From positions 36,798,707 to 36,862,706 of the forward strand of contig OZ024736.1 of assembly GCA_964016875.1 (NCBI GenBank): a stretch of 64,000 bases of DNA, read 5' to 3'. Below, piece after piece: positions 1 to 11,453 of this stretch. The translations under genes and the position numbers were made by a program. The stretch comes from Fallopia convolvulus. Its lineage: Eukaryota > Streptophyta > Magnoliopsida > Caryophyllales > Polygonaceae. Each line of letters opens with the position of its first letter. Positions within the stretch are counted from its first letter, which is position 1. The notes beneath the pieces were generated by a model. That model was not told where the DNA came from. It made no database searches and was given only the letters and a program-made list of their open reading frames with translations.

Positions 1-2
1 CT

Positions 3-164
3 AGATGGGCTCCTGCTCCACAGACTACAATTGGTTGGGGTGCACCTCAGGATGCTATGGATCGTTCATTAGAGGCATTTTATGAGCATCAGAGGCGGGC
101 AGCTGTTTTCTGGCAAACACAGTGGCCAGGTTATCCATCATTTCCTCCACCAGATCAGCAGTGA
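3..164 (+). CDS. C-terminal end of a retroelement ORF (partial)
   Basis: An open frame runs from the window edge to a TGA at 162-164 (53 codons seen). The visible residues are rich in Pro, Gln and Trp and end in PPPDQQ; I recognise no domain. Its place about 700 bp before a purine tract and LTR fits the last coding segment of an LTR element. Function unknown: it could be the tail of gag-pol or of an extra 3' ORF. Confidence 0.45.
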   Translation, partial: RWAPAPQTTIGWGAPQDAMDRSLEAFYEHQRRAAVFWQTQWPGYPSFPPPDQQ

Positions 165-864
165 GTCTTTTGATCCCTTCTTCTGTACTTTGGTCTTTAA
201 TTCTTAGCTTCATTGGGGACAATGAAGGGTTCTAGTACGTGGGAAGGGATTCACTGTTATATTTGTATTATATGTACAGTTGCATTCTATTTTTGTCCTT
301 TGATTCAGTTGAAAAAAAAAATATAAAAAAAAATTAATAATAATAATAATGCCATAAAAAAAATCAGAAAAAGGCATAAAAATCCTGGGATGAGTTGAAA
401 ACCCGAAAGGGCGGCTCAGGTAATAAGTAGGTAACCCAGACCAGCAATAGGTTGGGGTAATAAGAGGTTTATGAGAGATGTGAGTATTTGTGAGCACACC
501 TAAGAAAAATGAAAAGAGTGATTAGGTGAAAACCCGAAAGGGCGCCTAAGTAGAATGAGTGGTAAAATCAGAGTGTTTAGGATTATGTTCTACTTTGGGG
601 TCTAGGGATTACACTTTAGATGTTGGGTTGATCCTAGGTTGCTCTACACTTTTTGGAGCTTGAGTGCTATATTTTGTATCTGTGAGGTGTGTGATTTGAG
701 CTTTCATGTTTTTGCTCACTATTTCTCTACATGGGTCTGGGTTGTGAGTTTAGAGTTAGATTTTTCATATTTCCCTTTACTTCTTGTGGATCTTTGATAG
801 GATTTATTGTTAGATTTATTTTGAGCTTACTCTAGGACGAGCAAGATCTAACTATGGGGAGATT

Positions 865-2094
865 TGATACGTTGGTTTTAGTACAGCGTAATTTTGTATT
901 TTTATTAGGATTTTCTGAGTGTTTTAGGCTAGATTAGGATGATTATCTGTAATATTAGCAGAAGCCTACAGTTGAATATTTGGAAGACAGAAGTCTTAAT
1001 TCAGAATTGAAGTGCTTAAGGAGTCAAGATCCGCGCCCTCGGATTAGATCCGAGCCCGCGATGCCGAGAACGAAGCAAAGCATCCGAGGGTGAGGAAGGC
1101 TGGATCCGCAACCGCGGATTATTTCCGCGCTCGCAGATCGATGGAATTCCGCGGCCGAGGGTAGAGAGAAGATCCGCGACCACGGATTATTTCCGCACTC
1201 GCGGATCGAGGGTTTCAGCGCCGCCTTTGTTTCGTTTTTATTTATCTTTTAGTATTTTTATATTTTTATATTTTCGAACTTATTTTCTACTATTTAAGTT
1301 AGTTTCGAGTTTCACTTTAGGGTTACAGAATTAAGACACAATTTCTAGCATACTTTTACTTTTAGGTTTTTATTTCAGTATTATGGAGAACTAATTTCCC
1401 TTTGGAGTTTGTTTGATCAAGGAAGCCTTTTTATGTAATTCATGAGATTCTGGTAACTTTTCTATCCCTTGGTTAATATCAAAACTCTTGGTTTTATTTA
1501 TATGATCTATGTTTGATTTGATAAGCCTGATCAACTTGTTTGATTGACTTAGATCTACTGTTTGGATTAGGTTTGATTGTTGTCTGTGCAATCTTATTTA
1601 TCCCTGAAAGTGAAACAACTCTTTTCTAGGACCGTGGACTAGAATTGAGAAAGAGTATTTCATTGTTATTTTATGCATGAGACTCGAAGCTTGATTGCAT
1701 GAATTAATATCCTTCTATCCTTAATACTTTTCATGATTTGAATTAAGCGTTCTTGTTCATATCATTCTTTCGCTTGGACCGTGGACAAGCGGATATCTTT
1801 TATAAGGATTGGAATTAACTAGGGAATTAATAGAAAAGTGGATGAATTGATGATCGAATGATTAAAAAGGTGGAATTGATTGAATGAACTCTTCTTTCTT
1901 CCAATTGATTAAATCTCCAATAATATTTGTTTGTTTTGTTTGTTTGCCTGAACCTTTAAAAAACCCAGTCTTTGCTTTTGCTAATTGATCAGAATCCCGA
2001 TTCTCTTGGGTTCGACCCCTTGTTTACTTGCTATAATAGTTAGTAGTTTAGGGTTATTTATCTTTGATCTTGGCAACAACGATTTTAGCCGAGT
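865..2094 (+). repeat. LTR (probably the 3' LTR) of the element entering from the left
   Basis: Starts with TGATACG directly after the purine tract ATGGGGAGATT. It ends in the region of TAGCCGAGTCA; the exact end is not fixed because no partner LTR is visible. It contains a conspicuously GC-rich insert at 1028-1215 in otherwise AT-rich DNA. Confidence 0.5.
1028..1215 (+). repeat. GC-rich imperfect repeat block inside the LTR
   Basis: Three degenerate copies of a unit of the form GATCCGCG..CGCGGATTATTTCCGCGCTCGCGGATCG follow one another. Each half of the unit is close to the reverse complement of the other, so the block can fold into several stems. Role unknown. Confidence 0.6.
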
Positions 2095-3405
2095 CATTAT
2101 GTGACGATGTTGCGGGTAGGGCCACTCCGCGCATCCGAAACCTTATGGCCCCTAAGTTTATCTAAGGTTGGGGTTCTCCCCTTTTTCTGATAAAAAAAAA
2201 GCTAGCATGTACTATCCTTGTAGATTAGCATGATGATAATATTACTGACCAAGCACTAGACATATACATATATATATAGGGGATATATCTATCTATATTA
2301 TAAAATAGAAAAATTTAGGCAATCAATGCCTCATTAGAATGACCTAATATTTATGAACTATCCTATAATTATGTTCATATAGAAAAAATATAAAAAAGAA
2401 TTCAACCCCTATATTTAATTATAATTTATGAAAATTTTAATTTTGATAACATTTAACTTTTTAATGGTCTTTCAAGTCATTTAATGGTCATTTTGGTTGT
2501 CTCTTCAACTTCTCAAAATCTATATCTAAATTGTAAAAAAATTTGGTTGTCTTTTAAACTTCTCAAAATCTATATCTAAAATGTAAAAATTTTAAATTAA
2601 AAAATAATTGTAATTTATCCATGTACAAATAAAAAAAAAAACTTGCATATGCTATCTTCTCTTTTCAACTTACTAACTTTCCACCTTCACCTTTAAATGC
2701 ACACACTAAAACTTGCATATGCTATCTTGACTCTTCAACTTACCAACTTTCCAACTTCACCTTTAAATGCACATACTAATTATGAGCACTTTATATTTAT
2801 TTTCTAGGATCTAAAGATGATTATAAGAGCCTCATACCACGCCATTCCCCTTCAAGCTGCATACATTCGCTAAAATCTATTGTGGATTGTTCCTACAAGG
2901 ATGAGAGGAAGAGGGAAAGCACCCTAAAGGTAGGAAAAAAACAAAGAAATATGGTGGTGAGAGGATGAGATTATATACTCATGTGGAAGGATCAAAGATA
3001 TTCCTTATTAAGATAAATAATAATTATTTTTATTTTATATTATAAAAATAATTACTTTTGGCAGCGTAAAATTTTATTTTTATAGATATTTTTATATATA
3101 ATTAGGTTATACTCTTCATGAAATCAAAGGTAATATTAGATTGACTCTAATTGACAATGAGGATTTGACGTGCTCAAAGAACTCATTATGATTAACTAAG
3201 TGAGATCTAAAATATCATATAATTTTATATAAACTTTAGTTGTATATTTTTTAAATACCACATGCATAGCTAGCCAATGTATGTGTATATTTTTTGCTTG
3301 CTTATTCTAGAGTTTATATGTCCAATATAATTTTCAATAATAATTATAACTTCTATTTGAATTTAAAGCAATGAAATAAAAAGGCTATATAATAGAAAAA
3401 CAAAG
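2095..3405. other. AT-rich intergenic stretch with short tandem repeats
   Basis: No gene seen. A sequence like a Helitron 5' end (TCTATATTATAAAATAG, preceded by A) starts at 2292, but I found no matching 3' hairpin plus CTRR. There are two local duplications, at 2508-2590 and 2641-2780. Confidence 0.4.
2641..2780 (+). repeat. 70-bp tandem duplication
   Basis: The unit beginning ACTTGCATATGCTATCTT at 2641 recurs at 2711 with a few substitutions. A second, shorter duplication (about 50-bp period, containing CTTCTCAAAATCTATATCTA) lies just upstream at 2508-2590. Confidence 0.85.
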
Positions 3406-3410
3406 AAAGA

Positions 3411-4586
3411 TGGGTGGTTGTTAACGGGTGTTTTCTTGACTAACTGGACAACAAATAAATTTATAAGTCAACACCCCGTTGAGTATAGCGAAGTCAGGAT
3501 CGTTCCACGGGAAGCACTGTTGTTTGTCTATCAATTACTAAAATGAAACAAGGAAAACAAAACAGAACACCTACGACCAACCTCGTTAACGACTTTGTCA
3601 AGGTCGTTAACGAACCTGGATACACTACGAATGCAGATTAACGACTAAAAACTCAAGTTCGGTACTGAGGCAACGAATCTGAATAATGAGTATACCGAAA
3701 ACAAACTCAATTAAGAATAAAAACCTAGGACAAGGGTTACCACAACACAGTCATGCATATAAACTCATAAGAAGATAAAGATCATGCCTTTAAAAAGATA
3801 AATTCATCAACTTTCGCTGATTAGCAAGCAAATCAATCAATTCTCATAAATCAATTCACTCAATCACTTGTTTTGGATCCAAAGCTGGAAACTTTCGTTA
3901 TCGAACAATATCAACATTCAAGTTAATAACATTCTCTCTCGATCAAGTTAAGAACTCAAATTACTTCGACTATCGTCAAGGCATAAGCACAACAAGCAAT
4001 CTAAAATAGATAAACGGCATTCAACACATCAACTTACTCATCAAACATGCATAACTATGCCGGGTTTCAACCTCGACCCTAGATAAGAAAACTACTCACT
4101 ACTCATAGTAATAAAGCAAATAACTTCAACAAGAGAAAACATTGAAAACAGAACAACCTTACTTGAAATTACTAGGAAAAATATCATCTTACGATATCCC
4201 GAAGAAACCGAAAACAAACAAGACAATAATGAGCAGATGAACCGATTAATGACCCAAGCTTCTCTCTCGATCGACCTTGGCTCGATGATCTTCCCACTCG
4301 ACTTCTCTCGTGTCGGCCCTCCTAGAAAAAATATTATTCGTCTCCGTTCCAACTCCCCCTTCTAAGCTAGAAAAGAAGGGTATTTATACTAATAAAGCTA
4401 TCTAATAAAAAGGCTAAAAGATAAAAACTTACCTAAAAGATAGAAACTTACTCTAAAAAGATAGAAAGATAATCTAGAAAGATAACAAGACATAAAACAT
4501 AAAATATAATAACCCCAAGACTCATTAAAATCCCTACCGACACGGAATTATCAAGATAGATTTCCGCACAGGGTCGGTAAACATCA
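3411..4586 (-). mobile_element. Probable solo LTR of a Tat/Athila-like element, reverse orientation
   Basis: Read on the minus strand it begins TGATGTTTACCGACCC and ends AACCACCCA. About 90 bp before that end lies a segment like the conserved 'gattcgaccct..ctata' part of Athila/Tat LTRs (plus strand 3480-3530, including AGGATCGTTCCACGG). AAAGA precedes it at 3406-3410 and occurs again at 4588-4592, one base beyond the expected edge, so the target duplication is only approximate. No coding domain inside. Confidence 0.5.
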
Positions 4587-4723
4587 CAAAGATCTCTCGG
4601 AAAATTCTATCTCTAAGCCTTGTATATATATATAGAAGAATGTACATCTTGATTAGTGATGAATTTTTTTGTTATCTGCTTAATTTGCACTAAAAAAACC
4701 TAAAATTTTGGATTAACTAAATA

Positions 4724-4992
4724 CTCCCTCCGTTCTATTGTACTTGTCTTTCTAGCCTCAGAATTTTGTTCAACAAAACTTGTTCATTTAGGATTTTTAT
4801 TTAATTAATATGTTGAAAAGTGTTCATATTGACTTTTTTCTCTCTATCTATTGGCTATAAATGGTAGTTAGTAATTAATTAGTGATTACATTTAGAAAAT
4901 TTTAGATTTTTAATGATAATTTTTATATTTTTAATGAGTTTCTTAATATATGTGAAAAATTTAAAAGGACAAGTAGAATAGAACGGATGGAG
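4724..4992. mobile_element. Stowaway-type MITE, 269 bp
   Basis: Terminal inverted repeats CTCCCTCCGTTCTATTGTACTTGTC and its imperfect complement at the right end (GGACAAGTAGAATAGAACGGATGGAG) lie between TA dinucleotides (4722-4723, 4993-4994). TA duplication plus CTCCCTCCGT termini are the hallmark of Stowaway (Tc1/mariner) MITEs. No ORF. Confidence 0.9.
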
Positions 4993-4994
4993 TA

Positions 4995-6855
4995 ATTAAC
5001 TACCGTAGATTACAGGATGGATGGATCATGGAGCAGTTGAAGACCCAGCGGGCTCCACATAGGGATCTGGTACAAAGTGTGACACGTGGCGCCCTTTCAA
5101 TCACCACCGGGCTTCATAGTTTATATACGTCTAAACCTATAGTATTATATGAATAGAATACTTTATGGGTCCAAAACTGTCCCCCCGCTTTACAGCCAAC
5201 ACATTAATATTATTAAAATGTGATATGATACTGTACCTTGGATATGGAAGATTATAATACGAGATTTGATTCATAAAACCCTAGTTTTTAGATTTTATTG
5301 GCATATTTAAATCATGAACCTAGAGAATTACACATTAAAATTTGCTAGCTTGTCAATATACTATGTTACTCAACACCATGGACATTATTCTCGACCACAA
5401 TAAGTGGGTTAGATCATATAATCCAAGGAGTTATCTGTTAAATTAATGTGTTATGGATGAAAGTAATGAGTTTGAATAAATGTATTGTGACTTTCATACG
5501 AATGGTGTTTCATAAAAGTGGTGCATATCTTGTGATTTGCTGCAGTGATCTTATTCTTTACAACCCATCAGCAATTCATTATATAATCCTTCCCTGTCTC
5601 GATCTGTACACACCTTATTCATAATATATATACAATGATGAACGCGTTTGTACTCTACTTTGTTCCTGTGATGATAGATTTGCGAACTGTCCATCATCAA
5701 ATCAAAATAATTATGCTACATGAACTTTTGTTAAATATATGTCATTGTACTATGGATTACATGGGATTTCATTCGAATTAGAGGCTTTTTAATTCTAAAG
5801 ATATTAAACTAGTTATTCCATTTTTGTTTTTAAGAAGACAAGTGTTTCTTTGATGGACAAACGAAATACAATTGCTTGATAGATTGGGTCGGTGATGAGC
5901 CGGGTCCATTTGCACTGGGCCTTTTAATCTGAGCTCTGGGGCGCGCACAAGAGGCCTTGCCTGGTTTATTTGGAAAACAAACTTAACATATAGCAACAAG
6001 CTTAACATACTTGTTAAGCTTAACTTGATAGCAACAATCAAATTAATAAATGTTCATGTAAGAAAAGTAGAATCACTCATACATTTCACGGTTTGGATGC
6101 GGTAGAATTAGTCTATTGTTAAAGAATGGTGGGCCAATTAATGATGTGAGGGTTCACACATTTATCTTTGTGCATATGCGCATAAGGCCCATACACAAGT
6201 CCGTGGGATTCCATCCTACAACTAATTGAAATTGATATTGAAATTAATAATAGGTGGAGTAATCCAATGCGTGGAAACAGACTTGAATCGCAGTCCTAAT
6301 AGTTATAAAATATGGAATTCACAGAGTGAAATCCAGGAGTACTTATATGAATTAAGAGTATAGTTAGGGTGATAGCAGAAGTTGTAGGTAAAACAAGCTT
6401 AGATATCACAGTATGAAATATAAAATGCTTATCCATGCGTGGAAACTGATGAGTGATCAACACCTAAATGCTTGGAAAGGACTTGTCAAATTTGATCAAT
6501 AGCTGTCTTCTTAAATGGTGTATGCAGATAAGGTCCATCCAAATTAGCAGTACAAAAAGCATCAGTTTATATGGAACATAAGTTTCCAGCTCTTTCATAT
6601 ATATTACAGGAATTCTTTCTTCTTCCTTTTTCTCAGTTTTGGCCAAATCTTGATCAAGCAAACAAATACAGGAAGAGCACTAGAAATTCAGATCATAAAC
6701 AAGCAAAACATTACAAGCTAATTAGGCAAATTACAGATTGAGCATATGCTGGATGTTTATGCGGTGTATAACTCGCTGAGCTTTCAACCTAGCTAGATTA
6801 CCATTATTTGCTTCAGCTGAGGAGATTTTGCATTAACTTTACCATCCCGGTGTCA
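4995..6855. other. Intergenic stretch 3' of the Aux/IAA gene
   Basis: No convincing gene. A G-box/ABRE-like CACGTGGC occurs at 5083-5090. Around 6120-6250 there is a diverged copy of a repeat also present twice near 21,440-21,920 ('..gggccaat..gtgagggtt..catatgcgcat..'), probably old LTR debris. Bases 6660-6855 probably hold the Aux/IAA 3' UTR. Confidence 0.4.
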
Positions 6856-8799
6856 TCAAGCCTCGTTCTTGCATTTTCCCTTGGCTTGTGGTGCTGCAAG
6901 AACACAAAATTAAGTCCCCTTTATATATCCAAATACACCACACCAAAGACAGATTTGAATGTCAACAAAAAAAAGAAAGGTGATGGATGTTTATAGATAT
7001 TGGTACAAACCTAAGCCGATTTCTTCTGTGCTCTTTGTAATCCTTAGCCTTCTGCAGGTGGTGGTAAACATGCTGCAACAAGTTCAACACAAAATACGCG
7101 AATTTCAAACGGAAATTTTGCAAGAAAAAGCATGCTGCGTTGAGCCAAATCAGTATCATCAGCCTCTACTGGTTCAAATTCAACATCAACATCATTGACC
7201 CAGTGAAGCTCCGCTACAGTGGAATCTGGGGAGTCAAGATAGGGGTACCCCTGCCCAAGGGAAAGGGGGTACGCCGGATAGACCCAAGAAAAACTGAAAT
7301 TTAGCTATGTGACAATAATAACTGAATTAGTTAGAATGCACTGAAATTGATATAGGAACTAAATCTATCTCAAAGGCAGTGTATAAAAGCCAAAGAGCAT
7401 GAGGATGAACCCCAATCTACTGGTTCAAATTATGTAGCATAATAACAAACTTACTCCCATGGAACATCTCCAACAAGCATCCAATCGCCATCTCTATCTT
7501 CGTAAGTAATAACACACTGTTCTGAATTCTGAATGTCTTTCAGCCTACTCTCGATTGTAAAGCAGCTGAACATCTTCTCAAGAGCAGAGGACAGCTCAGC
7601 ATAGCTGTGGTATGTGTTGAGGTCGACCTTCCTGAGGTAAGGGGCGCTGTCCATGCTAACCTTAACGTAGAGACAGCCTGAATCTGAATTGGTGTGGGTT
7701 TTAGGAGGGTTGGTGGTGGCCATGGTGTTCTTCCTGAATGATCTGATTGGTGGCCATCCTACCACCTGTGCCCTATACAGGTATGTTTTTTCATCATTAG
7801 ACAAAGTACTCTAAACTCAAAAGACTGAGCTGTTACATGAAGATCTCAATATACTGTAGTAATATTCAAAAATGAGTTTAGACGTTGTAATTGGGTCTAT
7901 CGGGCGTACCCCCATCCCCATCCCCTTGATGATGATGAGTTTACACGTTCTAATCAGTAACATAAAAGCGAAATCCCCTTAAGTTAAAAGAACTAAACGA
8001 GCCCTTGATGACAAAAAAAACCGACTTTGTTTTAATCAGCTTGATATGGAAAGACACAGCAAGAAACCAACTTTGTTTTCAAGGTTGTTGTGGGTTTCTT
8101 TTTCACTCCTATAAGTTGAAAAACTTGAGTGATAGATGCAAGTTATACTCAACTCAAGTGGAGAAAGCGATCCAAGAAAAAAACATGCATATGCTGACAC
8201 AACCAACTTGAAAACAAGTCAAGAACCAAGACTAATTTCAGTAAATTAATTCTTCTTGTAAAAGCCATAGTCTATTAAAAAACTAATATGATGACAAAAA
8301 CCTTAAGACATCTAAATCTAAATTAAAGCTAAAATTGACCAGCTTGCAATCTAAATCTAAATTAAAGCTAAAATTGGCCAGCTTGCAATTGCAGGACTAA
8401 CTCAAAATCACGAATAAATGAACAGCGAAAAGGTAGAAAATTTCTGACATACTTGGAAGCATGAACTGATGCAGAGGAGTTGTGGTTTTGGGCCTTGTTC
8501 TCCAGCGCCAAAGCGGAGCCGTTCTCCCCGCCCGATCCGGAACCCGACCCGTTTAAGTTGGGAATCCACTTGTCAGACTTGACATCGGAAAATCCCCTTT
8601 TGGCCCCTGAAACAATACTCTTCGGAAACCCTAGCGGGGAACCACATAAATCGTCCCTCTCCGGGGAGACCGAGCCAGGTGGGCCCAGCCTCAGCTCCGT
8701 CGCTCTGAGGTTCAAGTCGTTCGCGGCTGGATTACTCTCTGCCATTGTTGTGGTAATCGCAGCTTCAGAGGACGCCTGCTCTGAAAGTGGGCTGCACAT
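6856..8799 (-). CDS. Aux/IAA transcriptional repressor (IAA8/9/27-like), four exons
   Basis: Auxin-responsive nuclear repressor that binds ARF factors and is degraded through TIR1/AFB. Exons (minus): 8799-8453, 7772-7455, 7072-7011, 6893-6856; all introns GT-AG, phases agree, 254 aa. Domain I is at residues 29-42 (LNLRATELRLGPPG). The EAR core, normally LxLxL, reads L36-R-L38-G-P40, so the third Leu is Pro. The KR pair is K67-R68. The degron AQVVGWPPIRS (117-127) is intact and is joined exactly across intron 1. The PB1 domain keeps K153 and the acidic motif YEDRDGDW (206-213), followed by PWDMF and a basic tail ending GKCKNEA. The loop between MFSCFTI and the acidic motif is about 15 residues shorter than usual, and no intron interrupts this part. 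Start chosen at 8799 (MCSPL); ATGs at 8745 and 8928 are alternatives. Exon borders are inferred without transcripts. Confidence 0.9.
8311..8388 (-). repeat. 39-bp tandem duplication in Aux/IAA intron 1
   Basis: The unit starting TCTAAATCTAAATTAAAGCT at 8311 is repeated at 8350 with a single difference visible. It lies 65 bp inside the intron from the exon 1 splice donor (minus strand). Confidence 0.85.
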
Positions 8800-9121
8800 C
8801 AACAAACAATCAAGGAGGGATGGAAATGTAACGAGAAAACTTAAGATGGCGAATCGTGTTGGTGGAGGGAGAGGAAGATAGTGGGAGTGTGCAGATGGGG
8901 AAGCTTCTGTGGTGTTACATTTGAGCAATTAAACACTACAGTGTGCAGCTGTTCTGTTACACTTTAATTTTCAATTCTTTTGTGATGTGAGTTGTGTGAG
9001 TAGTGGAGGATGATGGGACGGCGATGTAAGATGGGGGGAATTTGGAGGTGAAGAGTGGAATTGCTAAAGAATACTGTACAGTATTTTATTTATTCATGTT
9101 GAATTTGGTGAAAATAGGTTT
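8800..9121 (-). promoter_or_regulatory. Remaining proximal promoter/5' UTR of the Aux/IAA gene
   Basis: 322 bp separate the chosen ATG from the copia insertion point. I see no clear TATA box and no canonical auxin response element (TGTCTC or TGTCGG) on either strand here. More distal promoter sequence would now lie beyond 15,802, 6.7 kb further away. Confidence 0.4.
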
Positions 9122-9500
9122 TGTTATGAAGTCCAAATTTATGAAGTCCAAATTATCATACTACAAGTTATCTATTTACACACACATGTATTACACATAT
9201 TATGTATGAACAAGTGTATAATGGAGGAAAATTTGTACAAGGTGAATTATTCACCTTCTTCACCTCCTTATTTCCATGCATAAATCATGGAGATTTACCA
9301 AAGTTTTACCCCACTTTTGGCCTATAAATATGACCATCATCCATTATAAAACTTGCACCAAAGTAGAGTAAGAAATACACTCTCTAAAGTTCTTACTCTC
9401 CCTCCCTCTCTTCTAATGATCTAAAAGTTATCATAAAGTTTGTTTAAGTGTTCTTTCCAAAAGATAAAGTGGTCTTGCTTTCATAAATCTTTTCATAACA
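9122..9500 (+). repeat. 5' LTR of the copia element
   Basis: Begins TGTTATGAAGTCC, ends TTTTCATAACA. A direct repeat of TATGAAGTCCAAATT stands at its start. A TATA box (TATAAATA, 9323-9330) marks the likely U3 promoter, with transcription expected about 30 bp downstream. A pyrimidine-rich CTCTCCCTCCCTCTC tract follows. Confidence 0.95.
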
Positions 9501-9520
9501 CGTTATCAGCACGAGTCTCT
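9501..9520 (+). promoter_or_regulatory. Putative primer-binding site of the copia element
   Basis: The bases directly after the 5' LTR are CGTTATCAGCACGAGTCTCT. They do not start with TGG, so priming by an intact tRNA 3' end is unlikely. An internal tRNA fragment, as known for some copia elements, is my inference. Confidence 0.5.
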
Positions 9521-10388
9521 AATTACCAATTGAGCTTCACTAATCACCAAGGTACAAATTCTATCTCTTTCTAATCTCAATCATACAACAAGTTTATTTC
9601 CTAAAACTGTTTTTGAGGAGTATGCTCTGTAGTTGCCCGATTTGGGATCTTCTACATCAGAAACTCGTTTTTTCTTCCTAGATTTGAAACGATTTCTTAC
9701 CAAAAATAAATCATGCTTTTGGATATGTAAAAGATACAAACAAAACATTACATTTGCTTACCTTTAAACCGATTTCTCCTTCGAAAATCTTCAACTTCAC
9801 CACTTGGATTGGAAGTAAGTTTTAACCAAAATAATTATGAGCATGATGTTGGTAATCACAATAAGAACAAGGCAAATGAAAAGCTCAATCAAAAATCTCC
9901 TATTACCGGCTCTAAGACGACGCATAATCTCGTCGTCGGCCATGGAGAATGTCGAAAGAAAAATTTGGTAAAGGTGGTCGAATATGGAGGTGGAGGAAGG
10001 AGATAAGGTCGGAAGTGAAAAAGTGAAAAGGGGGATGAAGGGAATCAGACTTTAAGGACTTCGGACTTTGGACTTAAAGGACCTCGGACTTTGGACTTAA
10101 AGGACCTCGAACTCTAAGGACTTTAAAACTTTAAAATTCCCGTTATATAATTTTCTTTCATTTCATATGATCTCTTACTTTTGTCTTACGTTATTGTCTA
10201 TGCCTATATCTATATTGATTACTTCTCCGACTCATGCAATCTTTCTTTATGCATTCCGAATATATCATCTACATGCATATATTTATTATTTGATATGACA
10301 TGTCCTTCAATCGTCTTAGACACGACTCATGTATTATATTATTGATTATGTTAACCTTTAATTTGCATATCTTTATATGTAGCAACTA

Positions 10389-11453
10389 ATGGAAAACATT
10401 GCTAAGAGGGAGTTTGACATCCTTGACCTATCGGGCCAGAAATACCTCGAATGGAGGGTAGATGCTATGGCTCACCTCAAGGCAAATGGCCTTGAGGAAA
10501 CAATTGTGGCAAACAATAATGCCACCCCACAGGAAAAGGCGAAAGCCATTGTGTTCCTCCGCCACCACATTCATGAGAGTCTCAAAACTGAGTACTTATT
10601 TGTGGAGGATCCTATAGAATTGTGGGAGAGCCTGAATGAGCGCTATGCTCATCAAAATGAAGTTTTGCTCCCACAAGTAACACATGAGTGGAACACTATA
10701 AGGTTCCAGGACTTTAAGTCCATCACTGAGTACAACAGTGCTATCCACAGGATCACTTCTCAATTGAGACTATGTGGTAAAATGATCACTCAGGAAGAGA
10801 TGTTGGAGAAAACTTTCTCCACTATGCATGCTTCAAACATATTATTGCAACAACAATATAGATTAAGAAATTTCAAAAGATATTCTGACTTGTTGAAAGT
10901 ATTGTTGGTTGTTGAAAAGAATAATGAGCTCCTAATGAAAAACCACAACCTAAGGCCTACTGGCTCAACAGCTGCCCCAGAAGCAAATGATATGAACAAA
11001 GCGTTCCATGATAGGAACGACAATGAACGTGGGCAGCAATCACGCCGTAACAATGGGCGTGGACGAGGTCGTGGTAACTATGGGAGTCGTGGTGGTCGTG
11101 GTGGTCGTGGTGGCCATGGACGTGGCCGAGTCTACAACAAAAGCCACGATAATCACCGTGAGAACCAAGGCTACAAAGGGGGTGTGAAGCAACAGGTCCA
11201 GACGGGTCAATCAGGATCCTCCCAGAAATCCAAATCAGCATGCTACAGATGTGGCGTGACTGGTCACTGGTCAAAGGTATGCCGCACAGCTCCACACCTA
11301 GTGAAGCTGTACCAAGCTGAAAAGAATAAAGAAAAGGCTACCGAGACCAACTACATCGATAACAAAGATGTGGATAGGTCACCTGTGACTAGTCTGGATG
11401 TCAATGACTTCCTCAACTTTGAGAATGATGATGACTATGCCTTAGGGGCTTAA
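10389..11453 (+). CDS. Copia gag (nucleocapsid) protein
   Basis: 354 aa. Residues about 5-185 look like the UBN2-type retrotransposon gag domain (WxSLxxRY, LxxLRLCGK and LLVVEKNNELL-like segments) that builds the virus-like particle in the cytoplasm. An Arg/Gly-rich stretch (about 215-250) precedes a CCHC zinc knuckle at 285-298 (CYRCGVTGHWSKVC), which binds the element's RNA. An acidic tail (FENDDDYALGA) ends at a TAA. The frame has no break. It is separate from pol, lying in the same reading frame but 192 bp before pol's first ATG. Confidence 0.93.
   Translation: MENIAKREFDILDLSGQKYLEWRVDAMAHLKANGLEETIVANNNATPQEKAKAIVFLRHHIHESLKTEYLFVEDPIELWESLNERYAHQNEVLLPQVTHEWNTIRFQDFKSITEYNSAIHRITSQLRLCGKMITQEEMLEKTFSTMHASNILLQQQYRLRNFKRYSDLLKVLLVVEKNNELLMKNHNLRPTGSTAAPEANDMNKAFHDRNDNERGQQSRRNNGRGRGRGNYGSRGGRGGRGGHGRGRVYNKSHDNHRENQGYKGGVKQQVQTGQSGSSQKSKSACYRCGVTGHWSKVCRTAPHLVKLYQAEKNKEKATETNYIDNKDVDRSPVTSLDVNDFLNFENDDDYALGA

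Larger units (their letters stand above)
1..2094 (+). mobile_element. 3' end of a Tat/Athila-like Ty3/gypsy element entering from the left
   Basis: The window opens inside the 3' part of an LTR retrotransposon: the tail of an open frame, about 700 bp of untranslated internal DNA, a purine-rich stretch at 854-862 and an LTR starting TGATACG at 865. Two copies of GAAAACCCGAAAGGGCG (about 403 and 528) lie in the untranslated part. The block around 1985-2050 (a glucose-free 'ttcgacccc' segment followed by a run of TTAG-rich bases) resembles the end of Athila/Tat LTRs. The right boundary is uncertain and the left TSD is outside the window, so no target duplication can be checked. Confidence 0.65.

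Noticed and set aside
2292..3400. Helitron starting at 2,292
   Set aside because: Only the 5' wording fits; no 3' hairpin followed by CTRR and T was found.
5083..5090. G-box/ABRE CACGTGGC as promoter of an unseen gene
   Set aside because: A TATA-like sequence follows, but no coding sequence is present within the next kilobase on that strand.
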